DNA of 64,000 nucleotides from Selaginella moellendorffii (GCF_000143415.4 NW_003314342.1:803432-867431), one strand, 5' to 3'; numbered from the stretch's first letter, positions 32,361-44,541 are shown. Program-made: numbers and translations. Notes: generated by a model not told the origin, from the sequence alone.

Positions 32361-33375
32361 CTCTTCCACGTGTCATGTGTTGGTCCTCTTGTGTCCCTTT
32401 TCTAGAGACTCACTTATTGCTTGCTTTGTGCTTGTTTGTCGAGCACTTCATTGGGAGTTCCACTCCTGCTCTCGACCTTTCAAGTCAGAGCTTTTAGTCC
32501 AAACGTGTTATGCTCATTTGGATTTCGCTTCAACCATTACCACATAGCACCCTTTCGGCTCCACTTTGGGGCCTAGGGATTTTGTGTCTCACAACTCCAC
32601 CACTTATAGACAAAGTTCGATGTCCTCATCGAACAATAAACTATTTTATAAAGTAATACCAACATGTATTACCTTTTCCATTCTTAACACTTCACCAATA
32701 TTCGTCAATGGTTTGATATCGAAGGCTCACCATGCCTTGCCCATCCTCTAAAGAGGACAGTCTCTCCAATTTAGAGACTGATTGGACCATTTGTGGTGGT
32801 TCTCTCTTTTTATTGGTTTAATTCTCATTAAACTTGTTAGAAACACTGTCTTTATCTCAATCCCTCTATTCCTTCTCGAGTAGTTTTAGTTTCCATTGAT
32901 ATAACCTTTTCACTTTGGAACTTTTACTTTTGACTTCTTGAGGTCAATTTCTTAGGTGTCTCTGACACCTTGCATTGCACATATTGTGCAACTCCAATTT
33001 CCCATCCTAGGAAGCACTCTACTTGAGGGCAATATCATCCTCTTTTCTATTTCGTGCCACCTTGGGCACTAAGTTCTAGTTATCATAATTTGTGCTAGGG
33101 CTGTCCATGGCCCTATCATTTGGCTACTTTACCGCTCCTTTCCTTGGAGCTTCCACTTTCGCCAAATTGGAGCAATTGGGAATCCATTCTTGGAAACACA
33201 TTGCCTTTCCCACAATTCGTTAACACCCAACACATTAGTGTTCTTGGCCTAACTTTGCCTTTTGGATTCTTTCCCATGATTCCTATGGCTCTTTTTTTAG
33301 CCGCTAGTCTTTTGCTCCTATCCTTGATTATTCCACTCAGCAATATCGGATCACTACCTCCATTCTTGAGGTATC

Positions 33376-34513
33376 TGTAAGCCACAAATTTTTCCTTTCC
33401 ATTTTGCCAGCTTACCTTATCTATCCAACCAACACTGCCTTGGCTTTAGCTAAGTTCCCTCGCCAAGGTTCTCGCCTATGGTACCAGCTCTTACTTGGTC
33501 CTACTTGGTTTCAATTACTCACTACACGAGCAATAGAGTGTTAGCCATCCATCCACGGATTCCCAAATCTTTCCCAATCCCCCTCCCCGGGTTAGACTAG
33601 ACTTAAGGTTCGGCTACACTCCCCGCAGGCACAAGCAGTTAAGCACACCAAGCTTCCAGGTTCCTAACATCCCTTGATACCACAAGACTTAATTATAGGA
33701 CCCTCTAAATCCCAAGCCTTGGGTGCAACACTTACTTCGGGACACCAGGGTGAAACACCGTGGCCTAATGGCCTAGTATGGGTACCTCTACCCCCCTACT
33801 TCCATCCCGAAGGGAAGGTCCAAGCCCTTAGGAAGGGCGAGGACCAATGAGCCACAAGGTACTTAAGTGAGGCACCACTCCACATGAGCCGGAAGCATTG
33901 TAGTCGGTTTTCCTTTCGGGAGTGGGAGCTGCTCTTGAGCACTTCCTTAAGTGGCCCTCTGGCACCACCCGAGTCCATGCTCACTCCCACCCAAGGCCCC
34001 TCAGCCCCAGTCTCAACCTCAAGTCAATTTGGAAGCACCACCAATTTGGAAGTCCTTCAAGACTGGTTCCTGGACCTCCCTATCCCTACTATACTTTTGG
34101 AACCCCCTGCAGCCCCCCCCCCCCTGGGAGACGCACGCTTTGGGCTTTCACCCCTTGACCTGTATTAATACTCGAACTCGGTTTTGGACTCGATCTCGGA
34201 CCCGACTTTGGACTCGGTCTTGGACTCGATCTCAGACTCGATCTCGGACTCGACTTCAGACTCGACCTCGGACTCTGTCTCGGACCCGATCTCGAATCTC
34301 GGACTCTGTCTCGAACTCGATCTCGAACTCAATCTTGAACTCGGTCTCTGTATCGGCCTCGGACTCGATCCCGGACTCTATCTCGAACTCGGTCTCAGAG
34401 TCAGTCTTGGACTCGATCTCAGACTCGGTCCCATCCGATGAACTCTTTGTCATTTCGGTCATGCTTTCGGGGATCCTTTAGCCTACGACACCTCGGGGAG
34501 TTGGTTCTTTACA
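33376..34513. mobile_element. Solo LTR with perfect target-site duplication
   Basis: 1138 bp starting TGTAAGCCAC and ending GGTTCTTTACA, flanked on both sides by GTATC (33371-33375 and 34514-34518). Removing it and one GTATC restores collinearity with the LARD-like internal sequence near 10930. Near 34170-34440 it carries repeats of GACTCGATCTCG. The sequence otherwise differs from the LARD-like LTR, so it belongs to another family. TG...CA ends are palindromic, so orientation is unassigned; the repeats resemble those of the minus-oriented LARD copy. Confidence 0.85.
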
Positions 34514-37235
34514 GTATCCTTTCAGTTCCATAGCAAGGACTTTGCTTTGCCAAGTCCAGAGGGTGTTCACCTCTAGTACATCTCTTTAGCATTTTCTACT
34601 ATGGGCTCTATCCCTGGCCCAACTTTGTGACCCTCCCATGGGTTTGTTATAAAGACTACTTTCTTCGGACTCACTATGCCATCGCATTATCACAGATCAT
34701 TTCCCTTAGGTGTTCTTCCCACTTGGTCACCTGACCAAGCCACACCGTCATCAATAGTTCAAATCAACACTTTGAACTAGAAACCTTATCCCTTAACCTC
34801 ACAAGGACTTTGTCCTTATTTTAGCCATAAGATCACCTAGTGATTTAACCTTGACACCTTAACAGATTTGCCAATAAGTACTAAGTTTTCCAAACCTTTA
34901 AGTTGTTCACCATGACCCCGGGGGCATCCCTCACACTTGGCAGTGCACCCAAGCCAGCCCTTCCGGCTGAGGGTCCATAGCAACTGAGACTAGGTGTCCC
35001 CATCTCACTCACCACGCCCTTAGTGCCACTCGCACAAAAGTGTTCAAGTTAGATATGCCGAGCCACACTAAGCAATTTAACTGTACATCACGACTCCGGG
35101 GCATCCCCCGCTTGGCGGTATGCCCAAGCCAGTCTAAGAGTCTATGACCACGGAAAAATGAGTGTCCTCATATTTCAAACCATCACCGCGCCCTAGTGAG
35201 TTGGAACTTAAACCCAAGCATTAGAGGGTCGGGACTTAAACCCAGCCTCCATATATACATCTACGGAAAGCATCGCCTAAGATGTCTAGCATGACTCCCC
35301 ACGCCAGTGCACCAACTTATAGTTAAAGTGCACTACAAATCACAGCTTAGGAACCTAGTTCCTTCGCACTGCCAAGCCCTTTCACTTGACAAGTCTGTGA
35401 TCATGCATGAACTCCTCCATGCTTGGCCCCATGGGCCACCCTTTTTTAAGTTGGCACCTTCAACTAGGGGATTTGTTCCCCTAACTTGCCAATCTCACTT
35501 AGCAAGTCATCCGACCAACGTAACATGGTTTCATGCACAAGCGTGAAAGTCCTTGACCATCGACTTTCATTCAAAGCCATCCCTTTGAGCACTTGGGAAC
35601 TGCTTCCCCAACCTTGATAGCATTGTGTTATAACAAGTTTCAAGGCCACACTTTTGCTGCACCACTCTAATTTCACACGTTCTATGAACTATTTACACTT
35701 GGTTTTCTAGGTACTAAGTTACCTAGAATTGTCTTTGGGAACCTTTAAAGGAACTCTGTCCCTTAGCTTGCTAAGGCCTCTCCTTTCGTAAGCTTTTTAA
35801 TTGCCATATGGTTTAACATTGACAATTCCATGCTTTAGACTCTCCATGGCATCACGGTTGCTAGTAACAACATGCTTGAGCACCCACTTGATTTTCCACT
35901 CCCAACTGGCATAACCACCTTTAGTTATGCAATTCGATTCCTATGGTTTGGTTCTATCCCCTTACTACTTGCTTTTGGCCTCACACATTTCCCTTGGTTA
36001 TTCTCCTTTAGACTAGGAGGATAGTTTTGCACTTTTTACTATGTCGTAGCAAATATTCTTAAGGATGAACATACTTGATAGCCTAGGGAGTGGTTCCTCA
36101 ATCCGGGTATGCTCAACTTATAATCCCACACACCGGGATTAATGTTGCTACTTATGGGCTTTTATATGCCTATCACTAGCCTTGCCAAAATTCCATTTTG
36201 GCTTTGTCCAATTCAGGTAAACAATCTTTTCTTGTCTTCGCAACTTTGAACGTTTGGATAGCACCTTCTATCCATCATTTGCAAAGGACTTAGTCCTTTG
36301 GGCCTTATTTATTGCCCTCGTGACATTAAATACCACCTCCTGGTGTTCTAGAGTGTTTGGGTGTCCCAATGATGGCCTCTTTGACAATAATATAACATTG
36401 ACTTACTATATCACAACATAAGCAATTTATCCCCCGTAAAGGTATATCTAGCTTTCTTATACCATTAAGAAGTTTTGGGTAACTACCTTCTACCTGTTTA
36501 ACCAATTATCTTGCACCTCTTGCTTAGTTGCTTCATAGTTGTCAAGTCTTACAACTCATTGCTAGTGATTCTACACCTCCATCATTATTTGGGTCACCAC
36601 ACTTTAACCGCATGCCTTCCAGCTTAAGCCATACCATTCCCATTTCCATTAGGATTCCTCTGGGAAGAGGCTCTCATTACCCTGCCAACTTAACCTCAGG
36701 GCATCACGCCTTGGCACATTTGGTGTCTCCACATTATCGACTCCACGAACCTACATTTACAACACTTCTTTCTCGTGTCTAGGTCCTTGCCAAGACCAAT
36801 ACAGTTCTTTTTCATGCTAACTATCTATTAGCATTGCACCATAAAATTTACACACAACTTTGTGTCAAAGTTGCTTTCTTTTTGGGAACACCTTTTCCAC
36901 GACTTTAGTATGACACATTCTGCCATTAATGAGATACCCACGGTTCTCATACTTGGATTATATGATCTTCCCCATCCTTTATGGGGTACAACACACCTCA
37001 GTCCAAATGCTTCCACCAGTCCTCCAAGTCAGCAGTCACCTCCAATATATCATAGAGAACTTTGTCCATCATTTATTAAAAAGTCATTAAAGCATTATTT
37101 AAACCACTAAAAACTTGTACAAACTAAAAAATGTATAAAAAATAGTCATAGGAACATCTTCCTCAGCTATTAACATTTACCAATACCCAAAAGTAAAATC
37201 TAATTTTATGAATTAATAACTTCTCCCCAGGCAAT

Positions 37236-38225
37236 TTAGAAGATCAATAGTGTGAGGAAGAGGGTACATATTTGAGATAGTCGCCTCATTAACAAATGAT
37301 AGTCAATACAGAAGTGAATACTCCCATTAGGTTTCATCAGAAGATGGGGTTCACATGCCTGAGGATTTGAGACTTTCAAATAATACCCTTCTCTAACATC
37401 TCCTTGATGTTCAAACATAAAATCTTAATCCCCTTTGAGAATCTCCGTATCAAGACCTTCTACTATAGCAGCACTAACAGGACATTGTTAACATCAAAGC
37501 CTGCACCCAGGAAATCAAGGATGCCAATCCAAAAAATGCCAACAATAATGATATGTATGGCCACTCCTAGCAACAGATATCATAACCATGATCATATCTT
37601 TGTCTTTGTTTTTGGACAAGAGCAACAACATCAATCTCCATCAGAATAGAACCATCTCCCACATGAAGTGGAGCTGAAAGACATATAATAAGAAGTGGAA
37701 GAGGCAATGTTTCATAATGTTGTATCAGTCAAAAAAACATTGTAAAGGGTGATTAGAGCAAATGCATATACAAATCCCACAAGATATTGATGAAATGTTG
37801 GCCTTAATATTCCAACTTGATCCGCTCCAACATATTTGGCTCTGCATGAAGCAAGAGGCTTTGAAAATAAATGCTAAATTGCATCACTGACTCAAATGGC
37901 CTAAAAGGCATCACCATAATCATCAATATGTCCAAATACATACTTGAAGATATCCAAGAGAATGCTCCAATCTGCATGAGTGGTTGCATTCAAATTATTT
38001 GTACTATGGCAATGTTATCCTTTGTAAACACTAAGCATCATCTCAAAAATGATAAGTAGCAATCACAATAAAATGATCGAACCAATGGTATACATCATCT
38101 TTAGAATTTCTATGGAAAAACTCTAGCCATACATGAGGATTAACAGTAATAGTAGGAGGAGCTGTAACATACACCGTAAATGCTGCCATCAACTAAGCTT
38201 GATTATTCAATTGCAACCATATAGT
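37236..38225 (-). mobile_element. Gypsy relic: gag fragment and start of reverse transcriptase
   Basis: Minus strand. A gag fragment (about 37800-38110) contains PFESVMQFSIYFQSLLLHAEPNM, closely related to the gag at 5159-5638. Further downstream, 37418-37236 reads like the start of a reverse transcriptase (PHLLMKPNGSIHFCIDYHLL). The protease and much of gag's tail between them are shortened. Stops and frameshifts are frequent. Confidence 0.65.
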
Positions 38226-38621
38226 TATAAGCAACTAAAAAGAATGATAGAGAATGCCGGTGTATCAAATAAGTTTCAAGTCCGACTCTATTAGTTGACT
38301 AAGGGAATCACACTATATATTGAGATTCTAGGCTTAACTCGAAGGTAAGATGTCAAGGCTCTCAAGAGAGCTGTGACTTTTAGCTTTCATTCACGAAGAT
38401 GTGAACTTATAGGGAAGTGTGGTGGATTATAAATGACTAAAATGAACAATTCAAGAAATGATTCATAAAAGTTTAAATATAAAGGGAAAATATCCAAGAA
38501 AAAAAATATACCTCTTTTTTAAATTGATTAAGAGTTTTGGGATATTTAGAATTAAGTGTTTTTGGGTTTAAATAATATTAAACTGAATGACTTCTCGAGA
38601 AATTCAAATTCAAAAGTTTAA
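38226..38621 (+). mobile_element. TRIM-family element, decayed
   Basis: A truncated left LTR (TATAAGCAAC) is followed by the TRIM internal segment (TCCGACTCTATTAGTTGACT, TCATTCACGAAGATGTGAAC) and a right LTR (about 38434-38621). It lies inside the leader of the gypsy relic, whose two sides resemble 20450-20480 and 20400-20440. Confidence 0.6.
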
Positions 38622-38927
38622 AATTGCATTGAACAATTGCACTAATTGCTCCTCCAAAGTCAAAGGAGGAGGAAGCTACTCTCACAAAAATGTGCATTTT
38701 AATTATCCCGAAACCCCTAGTTTATATAATCTGGATTGAAATCAATCCAACGCCTCTATGCCCAAGATTATGATCCTTAAAAGTAGCTCCCCCTATTCAC
38801 CTTTGTCTACAATACCCCTAGACAATAATGATTGGAGAGGCTTAAATAGAAGTTTGTAGCCATCTGGTGTCTCCTTGAACTGTTAGATACACACTAATGC
38901 AGCTTCAGAAAGAAGCGGCTTAGTTAC
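38622..38927 (-). repeat. Gypsy LTR/leader remnant
   Basis: Matches parts of 20450-20870 in the same orientation (CTCCAAAGTCAAAGGAGGAG, CCCTAGTTTATATA, GGATTGAAATCAATC), with deletions. It loses similarity after about 38760; the remaining bases show nothing recognisable. Confidence 0.5.
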
Positions 38928-40586
38928 CTATGTAGTAAATAACCTAGATTGGCTTAGCATATGACCCATAATTAGATCTTTCATGAGTTTGGATAGAAAT
39001 CCCATATCTGGTTCCCATAATGCAAACATGCTCACTGTACTAGGTGATATAACCAAGGTAAGCTTATACTGCACAATCCAAAATACTGGTTCGAAACGCC
39101 TCTGCTTTACATGCATCTGTAGCACGCTCAAGCCATCAGTGAGGATCCTGGCAGGATTCAAATGCATAAATAGCAGGATCCTGAGCAAGGTTGCTCAAGT
39201 AGAGAGACCACCAAAGCAGTCGGCCATACTTGAGCATCCACTCATTACTAACCACCTCAAAACAATTCCCCTGTGTAGATGTAGCCAGCAGAGTGTGCTG
39301 TTTTCCCCGATATCTCCCTTAAAGAAGGCAATCAAAGGAGACGGAAGAAAAAACCCAGGGACCAGATTCCGACTCTGCAAAGAAGGATAGCACCACTCGG
39401 GTTCTAAGAAATTGGTGACCCTGGATGTAGTGTCTATGAACAGAGTTAAACATGTTCCACCTAACACTTGTGTAGATCTTCGAAGTGGGATGTACACGTT
39501 TTCTTCAAGAATATAACTCTGGAAGACTTCAGTGGCTTTAGTCTCCCATGTCGTCCATAGTTCAACTGAGTACTAGCCTGTATCTTCTTGAGAAACTTAA
39601 GTTTCCATTCAAGTTTTTTTATCCGATTCGGTCAAAATCCCTTTCCACCATCTACCGTCATCATGTTTGAAAACACTTGCAGCGTCCACGGCTCCTCTTT
39701 CCCTAGTCCTCCACCCAGCTCCTCAATGCATGCAATCCAGTAAGCCAGACAGTAGGTCATGCATGCGAGATGGCCTGCGTAATCTCCATTTCCCAGTGCC
39801 TGCCTTGCACGGCCGAGGAAAGCATTTCTAAAATATGAGGGCTGAGGATAACAGGAGCCAGAACCCAGCGACAAGTAAATGACCCAAACCTGTTTCCGAT
39901 GTAACTCTCGAACCACCCTCGACTTACCCCAGCCGCTGGACTGGAAGAGACCAACGATACGTGAAAAATCAGTCTCCTTCTTGATTTTGTTTGGGGCGTC
40001 GTAAAACGAGTCTACTCCACTGCCCTGATAGTCGATGTCAAATGCTCGACCTGTAGCAGCAGCAAACATAAACATTCATGCAAACTGACACACTTACTTG
40101 CCATCTTTAACTCTATGCCATGTTGTGGACTTGTGCTTGTACTGCTACTGCTCCTCCAGTGTCAGCTTGTACCAGCAAGCTCTATAGATTTCATCAAGCC
40201 ATTCCTCGCCGTTCAGCTTCTTGTGGATACACTCCCAAGATTTGAAAAGAAGCTCTGGGTACTTCTCCAACACCATTCTCACTTTTGATTCCTGTGCCTC
40301 GTTGTCTGCTTGTTGCAGCGCCATTTCAAGTACATACTGTGGGCCGATGCCTTTGTGTTTCTCTTGCTGCTCTGGCGACAACTTGTCCCAACTCTCAAGC
40401 AGCAGATCCAAATACATCAGCTTCCTGTCAGAATTGAAACCTTCAAAAACATCGAACAGGTTCTTCGGGCTTTGACGATATCTCATCTCCAGCAATCGCA
40501 TTTGCTCTTGGGCAGATAGCAGCAGCTCTCGTCACTCTCTTCTCGAATCCTCTTTCGGGCTTCTCCCCAATCCTCTTGTTGGCCAT
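38928..40586 (-). pseudogene. P-loop NTPase gene, CRN/RHS-like, degraded
   Basis: The probable start is the ATG at 40584-40586 (MANKRIGEKPERGFEKR), preceded by a telo-box AAACCCTAGCCCC. A frameshift leads into 40501-40145 (helical, Glu/Lys-rich), which a TAG closes. After a likely intron (GTAAGT near 40100, CAG near 40054) the frame 40053-39632 carries a Walker A motif, FQSSGWGKSRVVREL, followed by VIYLSLGSGSCYPQPSYF. A strand-plus-Walker-A SSGxGKSR motif with this spacing is typical of the P-loop ATPases of Crinkler/retrotransposon-hot-spot type proteins. Further decayed frames downstream read YGRLLWWSLYL and continue to about 38928. The family assignment is from memory of motif style; the decay is plain. 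Confidence 0.55.
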
Positions 40587-40654
40587 AGTTGGGGCTAGGG
40601 TTTGTAATTGTGGATCCCCAAGTGTGGAAGCATGGTGGAAGTTGATACCAAATT

Positions 40655-40712
40655 GTAAACAACTAAATTTTTCATTCTACTTTAGTCACTTAACCACACT
40701 TCTAAGAGAGTT
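40655..40712 (-). repeat. LARD-like LTR terminus fragment
   Basis: TGTAAACAACTAAATTTTTC and ACTTAACCACACTTC match the LTR end at 7640 in reverse, and TTGATACCAAAT beside it is the matching primer-site side. Only about 60 bp remain. It interrupts or abuts the PPR relic. Confidence 0.65.
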
Positions 40713-41330
40713 CAGGAGCATGCCTTGCCACAGCTTGGTGTCATGGATAAGTCGCACAGGATTTGGAGCAGGAAAAGTTTTCAGGGAGGACATTTCATCA
40801 ATGAGATGCTCAGCTTCTTGCAGTCTCTAACACTGTGCGAGGAGATCAATCATACAGATATAGTGATCTGGAGAGGCTGAAATTATGCCCTGGAAATTCT
40901 GGTGGCCGTTCCTGAGTGGCTACATGTTGCCAGAAGGTTGAGAAAAGTGATTTGGTTTGGGGGAATTCCCTCGAGCTTCATTGCCTGGAAGATCTCTAGT
41001 GCTGCTTCCTCCGATTCAATGTAGGCAGTGAGCATCGCAGTCCAGGAGATCACGTCGCGCTCAGGCATGGAATCAAACACGGGTCTCGCGTCTAGGGAAT
41101 TGCAATCTTCTTCGATGCCACGGCAACCAAGACTCGTCCGCGCTCCAGGCTGGGGATCGCCGCACAGGCATTGATCACCAGAGTGAAGGAAACCTCCTCG
41201 ACCAAGACTCCCTCCAGATCCATGCGCACAAAGATCACGAGGGATTCTGGCGCGAATCCACTGACTGGCCCCCCCAGGAGACAGCATCCTTGCGATCACC
41301 AGCAGCCTCTTCAGTCCCACTGCTCTCCAC
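40713..41330 (-). pseudogene. PPR pseudogene
   Basis: Minus-strand frames contain PVFDSMPERDVISWTAMLTAYIESEEAALEIFQAMKLEGIPPNQITFLNLLATCSHSG and, in another frame nearer 40720-40860, DHYICMIDLLAQC followed by AEHLIDEM, typical of the last repeats of PLS-type proteins. The upstream part (41100-41320) is a frame-shifted PPR stretch. It is not collinear with the PPR at 22808. Confidence 0.75.
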
Positions 41331-42299
41331 CTTCACAATTGAAATGCTGGCCCACACAGACTGCATTAACGAGATTATAAAATCTTTTGTATATCAAAGT
41401 ATGTCTATGTAAGAAAAATTGAAGAACATAAGAAAAAGATAAAGAGTATAACCAGGTTTTAGCTTTTTGTGGTATTTTTGTAAATTTTTGTAACTTCGCT
41501 TGTAATGTATGCTAAAATACATCTGTATGTTAACCAACATCACATGTAATATATGAGGTATTCCATCAATTCCAGAATCATCCTTTAAAGCCCGGAAAGA
41601 GCATTGACAAGATCTGAGGCAAACATTTTTTCCTGTGCTTCTTTCTTGTCAGCATCATCATTATCTTTGTCATCACGAATAACTATATTCCCATCTAGTA
41701 GCATTTGTAAAAGTAGTTGTAGTAAAATAATATAATTTTAGAAAAGATAAAGTCCTTATGAATTTTGTTTTTGGTTTACTTAAGCAAACCTGACACACCT
41801 AGAATATATTTGGATATTCTAGAATTTTTTACCATTTAACGGTTGTTATTTATTTTCTATAATTTATAAACATGTTTATAATTTATAAATTTTCCTATAC
41901 ACTTTTTAATATATTATTTTTTATTTTACCATTTAATGGTTGATATTCAATAAGATTAATCTTGTCTTTATAAAGTATATACATATTTATAATTATAAGT
42001 TTTCATTTGATCAATAAATAAGAATAACACTACTATTATGCAAAACAAACATTGCTACAACAAATTTTTTTCTAAAATACTCAATTTAGTAGTATCTAAT
42101 TACTTGTACATTTCAATATTTTAAAGTTTATCAAAACCTTCATTTCTTTAATTAAAATTTCCTTTATAAGACTTATAATTAAGTACATTGACTTGCATTA
42201 AATTAACTTAAACTTCTAAACTTTAACTCAATTTTAGACCACCCCCACTACAGCAGGAACTTTAGATAGCCTTAGCTCCTTTCGAGAGGTTTCTTTCTT
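41331..42299. other. AT-rich intergenic stretch
   Basis: Very AT-rich from about 41390 to 42235, with no open frame or repeat I can place. Confidence 0.4.
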
Positions 42300-43370
42300 C
42301 CTACGATCTGCCGGGCAATCCCACCAGGTGAAAGAAATTCACAAGATTATTAGCAGCCACAATAGGTCAATGTTTTCCTTGTGAATCTCATGTGGGGACA
42401 TGGTCTAGATTGCCTTCAATCACATCTGCCGACCCAATGTCTTCTGCTCTTGGCGATTGCCCAGAATGGAACCTTGGGACGACGTTCCAGCATGGTTCGA
42501 AGCAATGCCCAAGAGAGATGTTACGACACTACGCAGGTGATGGGAACTTGGATCAAGCCCAGGAACTGTTTGATCGAATGCCGAGAAGAATGTAGTGGCA
42601 TGGACTGTGATGGTTACCGCATTTACCCATAAAGGGGATCTAGATAGTGCGAAAACGTTGTTTGATAAGATGCCTGAGAAAAATCCGGTTTCTTGAGGTG
42701 CTCTGATATCGGCTTACGCAGTGCACAATCGGCTTGAAGAAGTGAACCGTTTGTTTGATGCGATGGAGAAATCAAACATTCACGTCTACACTGTGATGAT
42801 CACTGCGTATGCCAAAGCAGGGGAAATTGCAAATACGGAGAGGATGTTTGCTCTCATGCCTGAGAAGGACGTAATCGCTCAAACTACAATGCTATAAGCG
42901 TTTGCTCACAATGGTCTTGGAGAAGGCAAGCAAGATCTTTGATGTAATCCTTGACAAGTATGAAATGGCGATCAATTGCATATGCTCAAAAAGGGCAGGC
43001 ATTTCGTGCAAAGCAAGCGTTTGATTCCACGCCCGCAAAGAAACAAAACATCGTGACTTAGAACTCAATGCTCTCGCTGTTTAATCTCCGAGCTCTAGAG
43101 CTGCTGAAAACCATGCAGCTCGAAAGGATCAAACCAAACGAGATAACTTTCATCGCAGCACTGGGTGCCTGTGCTGACGTCGGCAAGCTTGAAACTGGAC
43201 AAGCGTTCCACGCCAAGATCATCGATCAAGGACCATCTTGCTGGTGAATATGTATGGGAAATGCCGTAGACTGTCACAGTCTTCACAAACCCAAGCAAGC
43301 GTCCACGACACTATTTGCTGGATTGTGATGATCATGGCTTTTGAAGACAACCACCACTTGCCGGTCGTGT
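42300..43370 (+). pseudogene. PPR pseudogene (inverted, copy 2)
   Basis: Plus-strand remnant of the PPR gene family at 22808-24817. Recognisable repeats are AQNGTLGT near 42455, ELFDRMPRR at 42570, TLFDKMPEKNPVS near 42655, RLFDAMEKSNIHVYTVMITAYAKAGEI near 42750, FALMPEKDVIAQTTML near 42850 and NEITFIAALGACADVGKLETGQ near 43140. Many stops and frameshifts interrupt it. Relative to gene X it points the opposite way from the PPR in the first module. Confidence 0.8.
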
Positions 43371-43520
43371 GCTTCATGAGCACCCCAAAAAACCAGATTT
43401 CTCTCCTGTCAAGCAACTCTATTTCGCGATCAAAGTCCCCTTTCTGGGTTGACCCCGGAGCAGCCCAGCGAAGAAAGAAACCTCTCGAAAGGAAGCTACC
43501 TTTTGTGAAACTTCTATTTA
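43371..43520 (-). pseudogene. PPR 5'-part remnant in original orientation
   Basis: From about 43371 the sequence switches strand: GAGCACCCCAAAAAACCAGATTTC and CGATCAAAGTCCCCTTTCTGGG match the minus-strand PPR (compare 24255-24330 and 58690-58735), then AAGAAAGAAACCTCTC matches its 5' end. The PPR copy is therefore broken by an inversion. Confidence 0.7.
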
Positions 43521-43554
43521 AGAGTTCCAAGAATTAGGGTTTGATAGGATTCTT

Positions 43555-44280
43555 ATGGATCATAGCAAAGAATTAGTCGTAGAACTCCCAAGGGTAATGA
43601 AAGTGGAGAAGATTTTATTCTCTTCCAACACCAACAATCTAGAGTGTGAAGTATTTGGGAAAGAGGATCAAGACGGAGAGTGGAAGTTTTTGGGTAAAAC
43701 AGGTCGAGAAGCAAGATTCAAGCTCACCAAGCTGAGATTCATCCTTGTCAAACCTCTCTCTGGATTTGAGGTATCTACGATTGTGAGTTTTTATAGCAAG
43801 GACAATCCCCAGAAGCCTGTGGAGGAGTTAGAGTTGAAATACATTAATCCTCAAAAGGTGGACTATCAAAATCCTTTTAAAGTTGGCCAGCTTTCCAAGG
43901 ACACTCTTGTCACGAAAGCAATTGTTCGATCCAATCTCCGGTATTACAAATTCCGGTTATGGGGCAACATAGAGTATCCCTGCCAATGGTGGTTTCCAAT
44001 GGGAGACTACGACCAGGACGAGCCCAACCCTAAAACGCGAGAGTTGACCATCAGATACTTTGATGTGAAAAACGAAGGGAAGTTAACGCTAGCACCTCAA
44101 TGCAAGTTGATTGTTTTTGAGAGGACTTCCACTGGTCACTCAGAGCATGAGGAATTTGATCTACATAATCTTCCACAAAAGAAGCAGTCAAATAGAAGGG
44201 GTTCTGATAAAAAACTATCTAAACTCTCTAATCTGAGCTTAAAAGTTTTAAATGCCTTAAAGGTTGTTAAAAGGAATTAG
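43555..44280 (+). CDS. Gene X, uncharacterised protein (copy 2, intact)
   Basis: 241 residues in a single exon from ATG 43555. I do not recognise the family. The protein is rich in predicted beta strands (VEKILFSSNTNNLECEVFG; EWKFLGKTGREARFKLTKLRFILVKPLSGFEV), has a Trp/Cys-rich centre (LWGNIEYPCQWWFP), and ends in a basic tail (KKLSKLSNLSLKVLNALKVVKRN). No signal peptide or membrane segment is visible. An alignment with the copy at 59003 shows strong conservation across the first 215 residues and divergence in the basic tail. A telo-box-like TTAGGGTTT precedes the ATG at about 43536. It lies between a PPR relic and a UGT relic, as do the other copies. Open frames kept in two copies argue that the protein is used. 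Confidence 0.75.
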   Translation: MDHSKELVVELPRVMKVEKILFSSNTNNLECEVFGKEDQDGEWKFLGKTGREARFKLTKLRFILVKPLSGFEVSTIVSFYSKDNPQKPVEELELKYINPQKVDYQNPFKVGQLSKDTLVTKAIVRSNLRYYKFRLWGNIEYPCQWWFPMGDYDQDEPNPKTRELTIRYFDVKNEGKLTLAPQCKLIVFERTSTGHSEHEEFDLHNLPQKKQSNRRGSDKKLSKLSNLSLKVLNALKVVKRN

Positions 44281-44541
44281 AATAATCTTAGTAATAAATT
44301 CAACTTTAACTTGTTTGTCTGATTCACAAATAACACAAGGACAAAACAAATATGTAGGCTTCAAGCCAGAATGTAGAATTCTCACCACTAAATATTACCC
44401 TAATACTGGACTGTATGGTTCCTTATTGCCAATCATACAAATAATGAAAGACAAGACATAGAGGAAACAACAATGTCCAATTCAGCCCATAAATGCTGGT
44501 AGCTCAAACTCCCTCTTTCTAAACTGGTCTAATCATCATCC

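Larger units (their letters stand above)
31904..37030 (-). mobile_element. Old inverted copy of the LARD-like element, rearranged
   Basis: Aligns in reverse to the complete element: about 32591-37030 corresponds to its internal region (11747 back to about 8400), and 31904-32590 to its 3' LTR. The LTR is scrambled: 31979-32135 is the LTR start in plus orientation, between minus-oriented pieces 32136-32590 and 31904-31975. The 5' LTR end is missing and the right end runs into a gypsy relic. A solo LTR (33376-34513) sits inside it. Divergence is far greater than between the two LTRs of the complete element. Confidence 0.8.
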
